Positions 44,436 to 53,027 of a DNA stretch of 64,000 bases are shown here, piece by piece. Position 1 is the stretch's first letter. Each line of letters begins with the position of its first letter. A model generated the notes under the pieces. The model did no database searches and was not told the DNA's origin. It saw only the letters and a program-made list of their open reading frames with translations. The DNA is from a bacterium MS4 (GTDB lineage Bacteria; Bacillota; Clostridia; Oscillospirales; Acutalibacteraceae), in assembly GCA_000752215.1 (NCBI GenBank), contig CCFG01000017.1, forward strand, positions 620,001 to 684,000. Reading direction: 5' to 3'. Both the position numbers and the translations under genes were made by a program.

Positions 44436-45584
44436 ATGAAAACGAGTTACAATCTTCTGACCGATGAACAGCAGGAGCTGCGGCTGATGGTCCGGGAATT
44501 TGCCGATAAAGAAATCATTCCGGGTGTCAAAGACCTGGATATCGCCGGTGAATTTCCGCACGAGCTTTATCGCAAGGCGTTTGATATGGGCCTTACCACG
44601 ATGACCTTGCCGGAACAGTATGGCGGTATGGGACTGGATATTTTTACATATTCGCTGCTAAAAGAAGAAATCGCGCGCGGAGACGCCGGTTTTGCCGGTG
44701 CGATCGCCGGGTGCTTTATGGGCAGCCTGCCGGCATTGCTGTCGGGTACCGATTACCATAAAAATCTGGTTGCGGAATGTCTGAACAACGGCGGCGTCAT
44801 GGCGTTCTGCCTTACCGAGCCGGACTCCGGTTCGGATTCGGCGTCCATGCGTACTACTTATGCAGACGATGGGGACAGCTATGTAATGAACGGCCGTAAA
44901 TGCTTTATCTCGAACGGCGGCGTCGCCGATTTGCTGCTGGTATTCGCGACCAAAGACCGCAGTCTGGGGAACAAAGGGATTTCCTGCTTCCTGGTAGAAA
45001 CGAAATCGGCCGGCGTTTCTGTCGGAAAGCATGAAGATAAACTGGGCTATCGTACTTCCGCCACGACGGACATCATTTTTGAAGACTGCCGCGTGCCGAA
45101 AGCCAATTTGATCGGTGCTGAGTGCGAAGGGATGGCAATCATGAACCGCAGCCTGAACCGGACACGGCCCACGGCGGGTGCGGGTGCGATCGGCAATGCA
45201 CAGTATGCCTACGAATGCGCGGTAGACTACGCAAAAGTACGTACTTCGTTTGGCGGAAAACCAATCTGCAAATTTCAGGGTGTCGGGTTTATGCTGGCCG
45301 ACATGTACACGCAGCTGGAAGCGGCAAGACAAATGGTCTGGCATGCCTGCCGCTGTGCGGATGCCGGCGTCGTTGACCGTAAACTGTTTTCGGCAGCGAA
45401 GTGTTTTGCGGCCGACGTAGGAATGAACGTCTGCACGAACGCGGTCCAGGTACTCGGCGGTTATGGCTACAGCAGAGAGTATCCGGTTGAGAAACGCTTC
45501 CGTGATGCAAAAATTTACCAGATCTTTGAGGGCACCAACCAGATCCAGCGCGTTATTATCAACAGCGATATCTGCAAAGACTAA
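44436..45584 (+). CDS. Acyl-CoA dehydrogenase (probable enoyl-CoA reductase)
   Basis: 382 residues, the normal short-chain length. Motifs are the first-domain LTEPDSGSDSASM and FISNGGVADLLLV, then YRTSATTDIIFEDCRVP in the middle, and the C-terminal VQVLGGYGYSREYPVEKRFRDAKIYQIFEGTNQIQR, which includes the catalytic Glu. It binds FAD and exchanges electrons with the EtfAB pair encoded four genes on. In an anaerobe using a CoA-transferase, the enzyme more likely reduces an enoyl-CoA as an electron sink than oxidises one; the direction is inferred. Confidence 0.93.
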   Translation: MKTSYNLLTDEQQELRLMVREFADKEIIPGVKDLDIAGEFPHELYRKAFDMGLTTMTLPEQYGGMGLDIFTYSLLKEEIARGDAGFAGAIAGCFMGSLPALLSGTDYHKNLVAECLNNGGVMAFCLTEPDSGSDSASMRTTYADDGDSYVMNGRKCFISNGGVADLLLVFATKDRSLGNKGISCFLVETKSAGVSVGKHEDKLGYRTSATTDIIFEDCRVPKANLIGAECEGMAIMNRSLNRTRPTAGAGAIGNAQYAYECAVDYAKVRTSFGGKPICKFQGVGFMLADMYTQLEAARQMVWHACRCADAGVVDRKLFSAAKCFAADVGMNVCTNAVQVLGGYGYSREYPVEKRFRDAKIYQIFEGTNQIQRVIINSDICKD

Positions 45585-45634
45585 GCGGCAATGTCTGATA
45601 AATCCCCCCAAAACAATATAGTGAGAGAGGGTTC

Positions 45635-47110
45635 GTGAATCATATGGCAAACGCAGTTAACGCAAAATCTTCTCAGAAAAATGTGTTCCATGTTCTTTTC
45701 GCTTTAGCGATTTGGCTGATTTTCAAGTTTCTGGTTCCGGCACCGGCGCCTATTACCGCAGATGGCATTGAAATCATCGGTATTTTTATTATGGCGCTTT
45801 ATCTCTGGATTTTCGTCGGCACCGGCTGGACGTCGATACTTACGGTTTGTTTACTTGGTATGACCAAATACATGACGCCTGCACAGGCCATCAAAGGCTC
45901 GTTCGGCGACTGGATGTTCTCGTTCCTAATGGGCTGTATGATGGTAAATGCCGTCCTTTCCGAGACCGGATTGTCGCGGCGTATCGCAGTCTGGTTCATT
46001 ACGCGTAAATTTACCAAGGGCAGGCCTTACCTGATTATTTCAATGTTTTTTACGGCAATGTTCGCGTTGGGGCTGTTTATGACCTCTTCCGCGACCTGTG
46101 TTATGTTTTTGGCCTTGGCAAAAGAAATTCTGGATACCTGCGGCTATGACCGCAAGGAACGGTTTTCCCAGTTCCTGTTCTGCTGTATTGCATGGATCAC
46201 GATTGCGGGCAACGGTATGACCGCGATTGGTCACGGCAACTTCATTACCGGCATGGGGTGGGTTTCCGAAGCCTTCGGTATTAAAATCAGCATTGCACAG
46301 TCCGCGATTATCGGCTGTTCCATTGGTATCGTGTGGATTGTCCTGCTTGTACTCATCATGAAAATAATTTATAAAATGGACGCCTCCAGATTAGTCAATT
46401 TGGACATGGATGAGCTGAAAAGCAGCATGACGAAAATGTCCAAAGCCGAAAAGTTTGCCGGCGGATGCTTTGCGGCGGTCGTGCTCTGCTGGGTTGCAGG
46501 CGATATTACCCAGCCGATTCCCCTGCTTTACAATACAATAGGTGCTTTTTGCAGCGGTCTGGGGTCGGCAATACCGATTCTGCTGTGCGTTTGTGTGCTG
46601 TGTGTTGTTCCCGTCGATGGCAAACCTCTCATGAACTTTAACACAATGACTAAAAAGATAGCGTGGCAGAGCTGTATGATGATCGGTACCGTCCGTCTGC
46701 TCGGTACTGTTTTTGCAGATGAAAAGCTTGGCATCACCGCATGGATGCAGAGTGTTTTCGGCCCTGTCGTTCAGGGGATGCCTGCGGCCCTGTTTGTTGT
46801 TGTCTGCATCGGCATTGCACTGCTCGCGACAAACTTTGTTTCAAACAGTATCGCAATGGTTCTTTTCAAAGTGGCCGCGCCTCTTACTCTTCTGATCCCC
46901 GGGGTCAACGGACCGGCTCTTGGCGTTGTCATGATCTGCGCGATTCACTATGCAATGTGGACTCCGGGCTGCACGACTACGACCTCCTTTGTCTGTGGAA
47001 GCGGAGATGTGGAAGGTTCGTTTATGGTCAGGTACGGCTGGGTTCCCATGATTGCCGCATTTATTGCGCTTGTTACAGTTGGCTACAGTGTCGCTTGTTT
47101 GGTTTTCTAA
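45635..47110 (+). CDS. DASS/SLC13-family anion transporter 1
   Basis: 491 residues, with about twelve membrane segments. The family pattern ITIAGNGMTAIGHGNFITGMGWV and the C-terminal NFVSNSIAMVLFKVAAPL fit the divalent-anion:sodium symporter or citrate/succinate antiporter group. It begins at a GTG (45635), with AGAGAGG nearby, or possibly at the ATG 9 nt later. It probably brings in the organic acid that the CoA-transferase then activates, or swaps it for the reduced product. It has no relation to betaine/carnitine transporters. Confidence 0.82.
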   Translation: MNHMANAVNAKSSQKNVFHVLFALAIWLIFKFLVPAPAPITADGIEIIGIFIMALYLWIFVGTGWTSILTVCLLGMTKYMTPAQAIKGSFGDWMFSFLMGCMMVNAVLSETGLSRRIAVWFITRKFTKGRPYLIISMFFTAMFALGLFMTSSATCVMFLALAKEILDTCGYDRKERFSQFLFCCIAWITIAGNGMTAIGHGNFITGMGWVSEAFGIKISIAQSAIIGCSIGIVWIVLLVLIMKIIYKMDASRLVNLDMDELKSSMTKMSKAEKFAGGCFAAVVLCWVAGDITQPIPLLYNTIGAFCSGLGSAIPILLCVCVLCVVPVDGKPLMNFNTMTKKIAWQSCMMIGTVRLLGTVFADEKLGITAWMQSVFGPVVQGMPAALFVVVCIGIALLATNFVSNSIAMVLFKVAAPLTLLIPGVNGPALGVVMICAIHYAMWTPGCTTTTSFVCGSGDVEGSFMVRYGWVPMIAAFIALVTVGYSVACLVF

Positions 47111-47131
47111 ATGGAAAGGATTGATTTCTTT

Positions 47132-48100
47132 ATGAATACTCGTATTACTGAACTGTTCGACATTCAATATCCCATTATTCAGGGAGGGATGCAGTGGCTT
47201 GCCACCGCGGAATTTGCGGCGGCAGTTTCCAACGCGGGAGGTCTTGGTATCATAAACGCCACACGTTTTCAGGATAAAGAAGGCCTTGCAGAAGAGATCC
47301 GCAAGACAAAAGCATTAACGGACAAGCCATTTGCGGTGAACATTTCCATGCTGCCGCACAAAGACTATAAAGACAATACCGACAATTATTTTGCCGCTGC
47401 TTTTGAGGCCGGGGTACCGATTATCGAGACGTCCGGCCGCAATCCGGCGGAGTATGTACAGGCCTGTCATGATCACGGAATCAAAATCATGCACAAGGTC
47501 CCGGCGGTGCGCTACGCGAAGACCGTTGAACGCGCGGGCGTGGACGCGGTTACGATCGTGGGCTTTGAGTGCGCCGGTCACCCGGGTATGGATGATGTTT
47601 CCACTATGGCGCTTATTCCCAAGGCGGTCGAGGAATTAAAGCTTCCCGTAATTTCCGGCGGCGGCATCGCCGACAGCAGGGGCTTCATGGCCGCACTGGC
47701 GCTGGGCGCGGAAGGAGTGGTAATGGGCACGCGTTTTGTCGCCACCAAAGAATGCCCGATCCATGAAAATTTCAAACATCGCCTGATCGAAACAGAGGAA
47801 AACGGAACCATGCTGGTTCAGAAATCTTTGCGCAACGCGAACCGCGTCAGTAAGAACGAGACCTCCGCAAAGACTCTGGAAATGGAAAATCGCGGGGCAG
47901 GAATCGATGAATTGCTGACGGTTATCAGCGGGAAGATTCAACGCGCCTGCTATGAAGACGGCAATGTCGAAGGCTGTCTGTTCCCCATCGGCGAGTGCAG
48001 CGGAATTATTCATGACGTAAAAACCGTACAGGAAGTATTTGACGAGATCGTAAACGGCAGTGAAAAGATTCTCAGCCGTATGCAAAGCATCTTGAAATAA
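47132..48100 (+). CDS. Nitronate monooxygenase/FabK-like flavoprotein
   Basis: 322 residues from the ATG at 47132; an upstream in-frame ATG overlaps the transporter stop. This FMN TIM-barrel has YPIIQGGMQWLATAEFAAAVSNAGGLGII, then VGFECAGHPG, and ISGGGIADSRGFMAALALGAEGVVMGTRF for phosphate binding. Proteins of this type are annotated as 2-nitropropane dioxygenase or as enoyl-ACP reductase II. In an anaerobic acyl-CoA operon a reductase role is more plausible, perhaps on the same enoyl intermediate. The His of the GHPG motif is present. Function is uncertain. Confidence 0.85.
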   Translation: MNTRITELFDIQYPIIQGGMQWLATAEFAAAVSNAGGLGIINATRFQDKEGLAEEIRKTKALTDKPFAVNISMLPHKDYKDNTDNYFAAAFEAGVPIIETSGRNPAEYVQACHDHGIKIMHKVPAVRYAKTVERAGVDAVTIVGFECAGHPGMDDVSTMALIPKAVEELKLPVISGGGIADSRGFMAALALGAEGVVMGTRFVATKECPIHENFKHRLIETEENGTMLVQKSLRNANRVSKNETSAKTLEMENRGAGIDELLTVISGKIQRACYEDGNVEGCLFPIGECSGIIHDVKTVQEVFDEIVNGSEKILSRMQSILK

Positions 48101-48130
48101 CGAATTAAACGATAAAGAGGCAATTATGCT

Positions 48131-49420
48131 ATGAGTCCAGCGACAATTGCATTGGTCATTCTTGCAGGTTGCATTCTTTTGTTTTTGACCGATTGGATAC
48201 CCAGTGCTGCAACAGCGGTTTTGGGATGTGCACTGTTGGTTGTGACAGGAGTTTGTACGCCTGCCCAGGCTTTTTCCGGATTTTCCAGCGACATAACGCT
48301 GATGGTTGCCGGAATGCTGGTCGTTGGCGACGCCTTATTTGATACCGGCGCCGCCAACACAGTCAGTAAATGGATCATTAGATCCGGAATAAACAGCGAA
48401 CGAAAATTCCTGGCAGTAAGCATTGTCATTTCAGCCGCGTTGGCTTCCTTCCTGTCCAATATCATGGTGATTGCCATGTTTATGGCGATCATCAATACGA
48501 TGGTCAAAACATCCCCCAATATGCACATGAAGCGTTTGTGCATGCCTATTGTGATGAGCTCAACATTTGGCGGTGTCTGGACATTGATGGGGTCTACGCC
48601 TCAGCTTGCCGTACAGGCATTGGTAAAAGGCACTTATAATATAGAATACCGTGTGTTCGATTATTTGCCTGTAGGATTGATCCTGACTGCCGCTTTCCTA
48701 TTGTATGTGGAACTGATCTGGTATCCGGCAAGTATCAAAAAGTGGCCGGACGAAGACAAGGCGGATCATGAAGAACCGGATGACTTCTCTGCACGCCAGG
48801 AGCAGCTGCCTGCGGGAACCCATCCGGGCAAGCAATACGTGATGCTCGTCATTCTGCTTTTCGTATGCGTGCTGTTCGTTACGGAAGCCGTGTCGATCGG
48901 AGTAGCTTCTGTGATTGGCGCACTGCTGTGTATTATAACACGCTGTACAACAGAAAAATCGGTGATTAAAAATATGGACTGGGTCGTTCTGATTCGTTTG
49001 TCCGGCTGTCTGGGGTTAGCGACCGGGATCAGCCAGAGCGGCTGCGACAAGCTGATCGCCAGTGGCCTTGTTTCTGTTTTGGGAGAATCCTTCGCACCGC
49101 AAACACTGATGATCGCGGCGGTAATATTGTCTATGCTGGTAAGTAATTTTATCAGCAGTTCCACGGCAGTCATTATTGTGCTGACACCGGTTTTGTCCTT
49201 ATGCTCGCATTTTGGCTTCAGTCCGCTGCCGTTCGGCTTGGCGGTCTGCTATGCGTGCAGCCTTGCCATGTGTACTCCCATCGCAAGCGCGCAAATAGGG
49301 ATTTCGATGGTGGCGGGATATTCGTTTGCTGATTATTTCAAGGCAAATATACTGCTGTCTATTTTGATAGGCATACTCATCATATTAACAGTGCCGCTGT
49401 TTTTTCCATATTTCGCATGA
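48131..49420 (+). CDS. DASS/SLC13-type anion transporter 2
   Basis: 429 residues with about eleven membrane helices. The region FSGFSSDITLMVAGMLVVGDALFDTGAA and the C-terminal NFISSSTAVIIVLTPVLS are those of the SLC13/ArsB-NhaD superfamily. It is clearly different from transporter 1, so the operon carries two anion carriers with possibly separate roles, such as substrate entry and product exit. The spacing to the flanking genes is short (30 nt before, 22 nt after), in keeping with a single transcript. Confidence 0.82.
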   Translation: MSPATIALVILAGCILLFLTDWIPSAATAVLGCALLVVTGVCTPAQAFSGFSSDITLMVAGMLVVGDALFDTGAANTVSKWIIRSGINSERKFLAVSIVISAALASFLSNIMVIAMFMAIINTMVKTSPNMHMKRLCMPIVMSSTFGGVWTLMGSTPQLAVQALVKGTYNIEYRVFDYLPVGLILTAAFLLYVELIWYPASIKKWPDEDKADHEEPDDFSARQEQLPAGTHPGKQYVMLVILLFVCVLFVTEAVSIGVASVIGALLCIITRCTTEKSVIKNMDWVVLIRLSGCLGLATGISQSGCDKLIASGLVSVLGESFAPQTLMIAAVILSMLVSNFISSSTAVIIVLTPVLSLCSHFGFSPLPFGLAVCYACSLAMCTPIASAQIGISMVAGYSFADYFKANILLSILIGILIILTVPLFFPYFA

Positions 49421-49442
49421 ACATGAAAGGGTGACTACTCAT

Positions 49443-50243
49443 ATGAATATTTTAGTCTGTGTAAAACAGGTTCCAGACACAACGGAGATCAAAATCGATC
49501 CTGTTACGAATACGCTGATCCGCAGCGGCGTTCCCAGCATTGTGAATCCCTTTGACGCATATGCTCTGGAAATCGCTGCCCGGATTAAGGATGTGAATCC
49601 GGACAGCAAGATCGTCGTGCTGTCTATGGGCCCTGAACAGGCCAAAGCCGCTCTGAAAGAGTGCCTTGCGGTTGGCGGGAACAAGGCTTATCTGGTAAGC
49701 GACCGTGTGTTCGGCGGTTCCGATACGCTGGCTACCAGTTATATTCTGTCCAGGGCAATTGCCAGGGTAGAGGAACTGGAAGGAAAATTTGATATTATCT
49801 TCTGCGGGAAGCAGGCAATAGACGGAGACACCGCTCAGGTTGGTCCCGAAATCGCGGAACATCTGGATTATCCTCAGGTTACGTGTGCAGTGGAAGCCGT
49901 TGTAGAAGAAAACAGGGTCAGGGTAAAACAGGAGGCAGAAGAAGGATTTCATATGATCGGGGTGAAAATGCCTTGTGTAATTACCGTGACCAAGCCTTCT
50001 TTTGAACCCCGATACCCTTCTGTAAAGACCAAGATGGCGGCAAATCGTGCGGATATCCCTACTCTGACTTCCGCGGATTTTACAATTGACCTGACGAGAG
50101 TCGGTCTGAAAGGCTCGCCCACCAAAGTTGTAAAAAGCTTTACGCCTCCGTGCAAGTCGTGTGGTGTGAAGATTCAGGAAGAATCGGATGAAGCGTCGGC
50201 ACTGCAGCTGTGCCGGATGCTCAGCGGTGCCCACATTATCTAA
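49443..50243 (+). CDS. etfB: Electron transfer flavoprotein beta subunit
   Basis: 266 residues from the ATG at 49443; the GTG four codons earlier lies on the AAAGGG ribosome site and so cannot be the start. It begins MNILVCVKQVPDTTEIKIDP and has NPFDAYALEIAARIKD, then GKQAIDGDTAQVGPEIAEHLDYPQVT and the long C-terminal arm SPTKVVKSFTPPCKSCG. It holds AMP or a second FAD and, with EtfA, carries electrons to or from the acyl-CoA dehydrogenase. Confidence 0.95.
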   Translation: MNILVCVKQVPDTTEIKIDPVTNTLIRSGVPSIVNPFDAYALEIAARIKDVNPDSKIVVLSMGPEQAKAALKECLAVGGNKAYLVSDRVFGGSDTLATSYILSRAIARVEELEGKFDIIFCGKQAIDGDTAQVGPEIAEHLDYPQVTCAVEAVVEENRVRVKQEAEEGFHMIGVKMPCVITVTKPSFEPRYPSVKTKMAANRADIPTLTSADFTIDLTRVGLKGSPTKVVKSFTPPCKSCGVKIQEESDEASALQLCRMLSGAHII

Positions 50244-50263
50244 GAATAGGGAGGAACGCATCA

Positions 50264-51271
50264 TTGGAAGTCAAGAATAAGGATTTATGGGTATTTATTG
50301 AGACAGACGAGGAAGGGAAGGCCCGGAACGTTGGGCTGGAGCTTTTAGCCCCGGGCCGTAAGCTTGCTGCCGCACAGGGCGGTGAGCTGGTGGGAGTGGT
50401 GATCGGCAGTCGGGTCGATGAAGCGGTCAAGCCTGCGGCAGCCCGCGGCGCCGACAGGATTATAGCGGTGGACGGTCCCGAGTTCCGCCGATATACGACC
50501 GATGCCTATACCGACGCTTTTTACATACTGGTGGAAAAATACGGCCCTACGGCTGTTTTGATTGGAGCGACCTGTGTTGGACGCGATATGGGCCCCCGTC
50601 TGTCTTGTCGGCTGAAGACCGGCCTGATAGCCGACTGTACCGCACTGGACATTGACGAGGCGAGCGGAAATGTCGCCTGGACCCGCCCCGCTTTCGGCGG
50701 AAATCTGATGGCCACCATCCTCTGTTCCGACCATCGTCCGCAGATCGGTACCGTGCGCCCCGGCGTGTTTAAAAAGCCGGAGGCGGTAACCGGACGTTCC
50801 GTCGAAGTGATCCGGGAAGACATTCATGTTTCCGCCGAGCGGATTCGTACGGAACTGTTGGAAGATATCAAAGAAGCCGGCGGCGCGCTGGTAGATCTGG
50901 AAGGCGCCGAGATCATCGTCTCCGGCGGTCGTGGGCTGGGCGGGCCGGAAGGCTTTGCTCCTGTCCGTGAACTGGCTGACGCATTGGGGGCTACGGTCGG
51001 AGCCTCCCGTGCCGCAGTTGACGCGGGATGGATTCCCCACTCCCATCAGGTAGGACAAACGGGAAAGACCGTTGCTCCCAAGGTGTATATCGCCTGCGGA
51101 ATTTCCGGCGCGATCCAGCATCTGGCAGGAATGAGCGGTTCCGATGTCATTATCGCCATTAACAAGGACCCGGATGCGCCTATTTTCTCTGTGGCCGATT
51201 ACGGTGTCGTGGGCAATCTGAATGAGGTCCTCCCCATTCTGACGGCCGAAATCAAGAAGCGGAAAGCATAA
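50264..51271 (+). CDS. etfA: Electron transfer flavoprotein alpha subunit
   Basis: 335 residues. The start is the TTG at 50264, which has GGGAGG 9 nt before and leads into [14 protein letters not shown]; the upstream ATG (50210) lies inside etfB and lacks a site. The C-terminal FAD domain is complete: [52 protein letters not shown] and [12 protein letters not shown]. It pairs with EtfB. Whether the pair bifurcates electrons cannot be told from the motifs seen. A perfect terminator hairpin follows. Confidence 0.95.
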   Translation: MEVKNKDLWVFIETDEEGKARNVGLELLAPGRKLAAAQGGELVGVVIGSRVDEAVKPAAARGADRIIAVDGPEFRRYTTDAYTDAFYILVEKYGPTAVLIGATCVGRDMGPRLSCRLKTGLIADCTALDIDEASGNVAWTRPAFGGNLMATILCSDHRPQIGTVRPGVFKKPEAVTGRSVEVIREDIHVSAERIRTELLEDIKEAGGALVDLEGAEIIVSGGRGLGGPEGFAPVRELADALGATVGASRAAVDAGWIPHSHQVGQTGKTVAPKVYIACGISGAIQHLAGMSGSDVIIAINKDPDAPIFSVADYGVVGNLNEVLPILTAEIKKRKA

Positions 51272-51304
51272 GTTTTTTATGGGCACTGCCAAGTAAAATG
51301 TCTA

Positions 51305-51345
51305 AAAACCAGCATATCATTCAGATTGAATGATATGCTGGTTTT
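51305..51345. terminator. Terminator after etfA
   Basis: Perfect 19-bp stem (51305-51323 and 51327-51345) with a GAT loop and T-tail, 34 nt past the etfA stop. The rest of the gap to the MerR gene (51346-51535) shows nothing. Confidence 0.9.
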
Positions 51346-51535
51346 CTGCTTTATAGATAAAGCTCGTTCTCATAACTTATCTAAAATAAAACATTAGGTG
51401 CATAAGAAAGCAAAAACATCCAGAAGCCCGCTTGCCTTTTCCTATGATAAAGACGATTTTTCTTTCCAGTGAAATACGATGGCAGTTTTCGCAGGTTCAC
51501 TGCCGCAAATTACCGGGGAAGCGGCTTGAGTCCGG

Positions 51536-52423
51536 TCAAATCGGGAATTTATGGAAGAAAAGCTCCTCCTTAGACTGGTAGTCCGACTGCCAGATCAGGA
51601 TTTGAATTTCATAAAGGGATTCCATAAAGCTGGTGAAGTCCTCCTCATACTCGTTAGCGATTACAAGAGTGGGGAGCTCGCTTTCCGGAATCGTCTCAAA
51701 AAGCTTTTGAATATAGGTAGTATCCCAGTCGTTGACCAATGGGCGGCCCTGAAAGCACAGGTATTCGCCGGCGGGGATCCGAAGAATGTTGGGGTCCTCA
51801 AACCCCGGATCGCCCTTGAGATACACAAAATACTTCTGCGATTCCCACTTCTTCTCCAACATGCTCTGAAAGGAAATGATATTGCCGTTCTGCCGCAGGA
51901 AAGCAACATCCTTGAATTTCTTGTCGGCTTTCAGGCTTCGCAGAAGAAGGGATGCCTTTGAAGGCTGGTTGGAGTTTTGAATATTTCTCTCCTCCGGCAG
52001 GCTGGGAACCGCCAGCATGTAGCGTTCCCCGATCATCTGCTTATAGGGAACGGCCTGAAACTGCTGTCTGTCCGAATAGCGGAAAAAGTTAATGTACCAT
52101 TTCAGAATATCTACGGTCTCCTGCATTTTCTGTTGCTCAGCCAGCTTTTCCCTGAGCTGCTTTTCCAGATAGGGCAGCAGCGCCTTGCCGTTTCCTGCGG
52201 AAAAGGCGTCCTTGATCTCCTTCAGCGACAGCCCGATTGTCTCCAGATAGCGGATGCGGTCGATGAGGGAGAGCTGGATATAGGAGTAGTAACGATATCC
52301 CGTTTCCGGGTTGGTATAAGCCGGCTCCAGCAGCCCGATGTTGCTGTAGTACCGCAGCGACTGCACGGAAATTCCGAGGATCCCCGCGACTTCGCCAATG
52401 GAGTACAGATTTTCCTTATCCAT
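51536..52423 (-). CDS. MerR-family regulator with GyrI-like effector domain
   Basis: 295 residues from the ATG at 52423 (AGGAG 10 nt before); a longer frame adds 29 residues of no likeness. The N-terminal MerR domain is YSIGEVAGILGISVQSLRYYSNIGLLEPAYTNPETGYRYYSYIQL, a typical winged helix with the RYY recognition motif. A dimer helix and a C-terminal GyrI/BmrR-type domain follow, so the effector is an organic molecule rather than a metal. The divergent promoter at 52758 has the 19-bp spacer that MerR activators require, so it most likely switches on the symporter/lyase/oxidoreductase operon. Confidence 0.92.
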   Translation of the reverse strand: MDKENLYSIGEVAGILGISVQSLRYYSNIGLLEPAYTNPETGYRYYSYIQLSLIDRIRYLETIGLSLKEIKDAFSAGNGKALLPYLEKQLREKLAEQQKMQETVDILKWYINFFRYSDRQQFQAVPYKQMIGERYMLAVPSLPEERNIQNSNQPSKASLLLRSLKADKKFKDVAFLRQNGNIISFQSMLEKKWESQKYFVYLKGDPGFEDPNILRIPAGEYLCFQGRPLVNDWDTTYIQKLFETIPESELPTLVIANEYEEDFTSFMESLYEIQILIWQSDYQSKEELFFHKFPI

Positions 52424-52757
52424 ATTTGCTTGTCTCCTCCGCTTTTTCGGGTCCGGCACAGACAATGGGAAAAGGGCGGGCATACTCCCCAATTGGCACA
52501 CCAGACACACTTGTCAAACCCCGCGCCATGACCGATTGCGATCATTATATCATAATCCTTAGGAAATCACACTTTCGACTCTGCAGCCGCAAACAGTTTC
52601 CTCACCGTTTTTATTCTGAACGGACAATTTTATTGATGGACAGCACGTCCTCAACTGCATTTATATGCCTTCAGTGAACTATTTTTGCAAAAAATCAGCA
52701 TTTTACACAATTTCGCTCCTCTGAATCCCCATGAAATGTAGAAAATTCGTATCAGCC

Positions 52758-52788
52758 TTGACTCTAAGGCCGCTATAGACTTTACAAT
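52758..52788 (+). promoter_or_regulatory. MerR-type promoter with 19-bp spacer
   Basis: TTGACT (52758-52763), a 19-bp spacer and TACAAT (52783-52788). The long spacer holds a partial dyad (CTCTA and TAGAC either side of a GC-rich centre). This is the layout of promoters activated by MerR proteins through DNA untwisting. It is 240 nt upstream of the symporter. Confidence 0.72.
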
Positions 52789-53027
52789 TAGCAATGGAAA
52801 TTCAATTTTCCGATTTGTTCCCGGCCGGAACAGAGAAAGTATCTATTCCCTCATCCAGCGTATTCTCCCGTGAGGAGCATGGAGAAAGGCAGCTCGATTG
52901 GGGATAAAAAAGGAAGCGGGTTGTATGCGCTCTCTATCAGCGTTTTAGTTGCAGCCCATTCCCGCACTCGTTTGGTGAGTTAGGCATTTTCTAAATCCGT
53001 AGAGAAAAACTGAGGGGGAATTACAAT
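52789..53027 (+). other. Long leader of the symporter operon (no recognised element)
   Basis: The 240-nt leader between the MerR-type promoter and the symporter was read for a SAM riboswitch, T-box or attenuator, since the genes handle an amino acid. No known element was recognised. A short CTCC/GGAG hairpin near 52865-52880 is too weak to name. A good GGGGGAA site precedes the ATG. Confidence 0.4.

Noticed and set aside
47132-48100. IMP dehydrogenase-like enzyme
   Set aside because: The FMN-barrel motifs (GGMQW, FECAGHPG) are those of nitronate monooxygenase/FabK, and CBS domains and the IMPDH Cys loop are missing.
52789-53027. A SAM riboswitch or T-box before the symporter/lyase operon
   Set aside because: Expected because of the methionine-type genes, but neither the conserved SAM-I core nor the T-box sequence is present; a MerR-type promoter explains control better.
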